DNA of 64,000 nt from contig CM055111.1 of NCBI GenBank assembly GCA_029204225.1, positions 16,475,019-16,539,018 on the forward strand. The letters are read 5' to 3'. Below are positions 62,756-64,000 of the stretch, one piece after another. A program made the translations under genes and the position numbers. The notes below the pieces were generated by a model that was not told the DNA's origin, searched no databases, and saw nothing but the letters and a program-made list of their open reading frames with translations. Every line of letters begins with the position of its first letter. The stretch's first letter is position 1. Source of the DNA: Diphasiastrum complanatum. Its lineage: Eukaryota; Streptophyta; Lycopodiopsida; Lycopodiales; Lycopodiaceae.

Positions 62756-64000
62756 GAATGGTACCCAATTTCTTTCTATTTCTCTTAGTTTCTAATATGA
62801 AGTTGAAGGGCCTATTATGACTTTTTTGGAGAAAAATTTTCAAAACTCCAATTGTATTAAAATATCATCTCAACGATCAAGATCATCAAAGTAATATCCT
62901 ACGGATACAAACAATTGCTTCTTGTACACTCTTTTTGATTAGTTGTACCTATATAAAGAGAGAATGGAGTTCATACTTTCTCCATGCCCTCTCTCATCTA
63001 TTCTCTTCTTCTTCTTTTGCTTCTTCCTCTGACATACCAAGGGTTGTAGTGTTGGTGCTTGTGTTACGACAACCGAAAAGCTACCTCCGGAATACACTGG
63101 TAAGTCGCCTTCATACTGGTTTACTTCTGCTATGAACACTCTGATAGCAAAAGAAATGATAGCTTCGATAACAATAGATGGCATTGTTGATATAGCTTTA
63201 TGAGTTATGAATGCATGCAAGAGGATTATGCGCCCATTATTGCATTTATGATTGCTTTGAAAACTCGCTTCAAGCACACCGATTGGTAGAGGCCAACGCT
63301 GGCCAGTTTTGTAGGAATATGTATGCAACATACTAACAACAATGAAAGGATGAGGCAGTGCTGCAAACAGCCTAAAATCACTATTGGAACCGTCATCTTT
63401 GTAGTGTATACTACAGCGCGACCCTAGAGATGAGTGATAGCACTACCAACATTGATGAATGTGGGCAAAATGCGCTGATCAGCGTTGCTAACCATGATGA
63501 ATACCGTAGCTCGCTTCTATATCTGCGATATAGCTACTGAATCTTCACAATCTTACGTATAATATTGCTATGGAAACATCGTAGTTGCTTTCTAGCAATG
63601 GCTATTGGTAGAAATGATTCAAAGCAAATGCCATATGTTGTGTCTATGTCTTTGATCAGTAGAGAACTCTGTACAAAAATTGACAGGTCGATAATACTCA
63701 CTACTATCTATGTTTCATACAATTTTACAGCATAAATAGCACAAAGGGTGTTCATACTCCAGTAGAAAGCAAAAATAAGGTATGTGTAGCACTCATAACA
63801 TCTACGCTTCATATTACGTTTTGTGAGATAATTGTAAACATGTTTGGATGATACTTCACACTAATGGGACGTCTCTTATATGTATAATCATGCAATGACT
63901 ATTCTTAGAAATGGATATGAAAGGTCAACCTTCTCAACTGCAAAATGCAAATGTGATCGCCTTACAAGAATCGGTTTCGTCTGTAATTTAGGTTAGTAAC
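62752..64000. other. Right edge, no recognised gene
   Basis: A minus-strand 130-codon frame (63,331-62,939) with IILLHAFITHKAISTMPSIV and a Lys-rich tail near its C-terminus has no recognisable relatives. 63,332-64,000 shows nothing supportable. Confidence 0.35.

Noticed and set aside
1-64000. tRNA, rRNA or other structural RNA genes
   Set aside because: Looked for and none recognised; tRNA-like matches are only short primer-binding sites of retroelements.

Overview
This window is a gene-poor, retrotransposon-dense piece of a land-plant nuclear genome. The evidence is Ty1/copia and Ty3/gypsy elements with plant-type primer-binding sites (initiator-Met and Asp-like), a CACTA-type DNA transposon, Helitron helicase debris, and a decayed host gene of the plant SIN3-like co-repressor family with GT-AG introns. 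The species cannot be named from the sequence. A possible Penelope-like reverse transcriptase relic at 4.2-5.1 kb would suit a fern, lycophyte or gymnosperm, but that is weak evidence.

Layout. 0.8-2.6 kb: rearranged gypsy pol (minus). 3.3-3.8 kb: an unexplained dispersed hairpin motif. 4.2-5.1 kb: possible Penelope-like RT relic. 8.4-12.4 kb: 5' half of another gypsy family, with tandem primer-site-containing leader repeats and a gag split by an inversion. 12.7-13.7 kb: Helitron helicase remnant (minus). 13.7-18.3 kb: two copia derivatives of one family placed head to head, heavily scrambled. 19.3-22.5 kb: an internally deleted second copy of the 8.4-12.4 kb gypsy family (minus). 23.69-26.35 kb: non-autonomous CACTA element with terminal inverted repeats and a 3-bp target duplication. 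26.9-27.6 kb: copia integrase piece. 27.8-30.1 kb: fragments of an unidentified intron-containing gene family. 30.3-32.9 kb: partial segmental copy of 13.4-17.9 kb. 33-36 kb: gypsy integrase scrap and a copia pol with an internal tandem duplication. 37.35-41.33 kb: SIN3-like pseudogene (minus). 42.4-45.1 kb: a longer copy of the unidentified gene family. 46-48.7 kb: copia gag piece, LTR, and RT/RNase H (minus). 48.7-59.7 kb: a gypsy element (minus) split by a complete, very young copia element at 49,363-55,882. 60.9-62.2 kb: decayed plant transposase-like gene (minus).

The youngest event is the copia insertion: LTRs of 654 bp each differ at only two positions, with a perfect 5-bp target duplication. 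Its coding region is unusual. gag, protease and integrase are recognisable, but the reverse transcriptase lacks its central block, has YDGD where YVDD is expected, and runs in frame into about 260 residues I cannot assign; no RNase H is visible. It probably moved using enzymes supplied by other elements. Almost everything else is broken by stops, frameshifts or rearrangement. The likely order is: old gypsy/copia/Helitron layers and host gene fragments, later duplications and internal deletions, then the young copia insertion.
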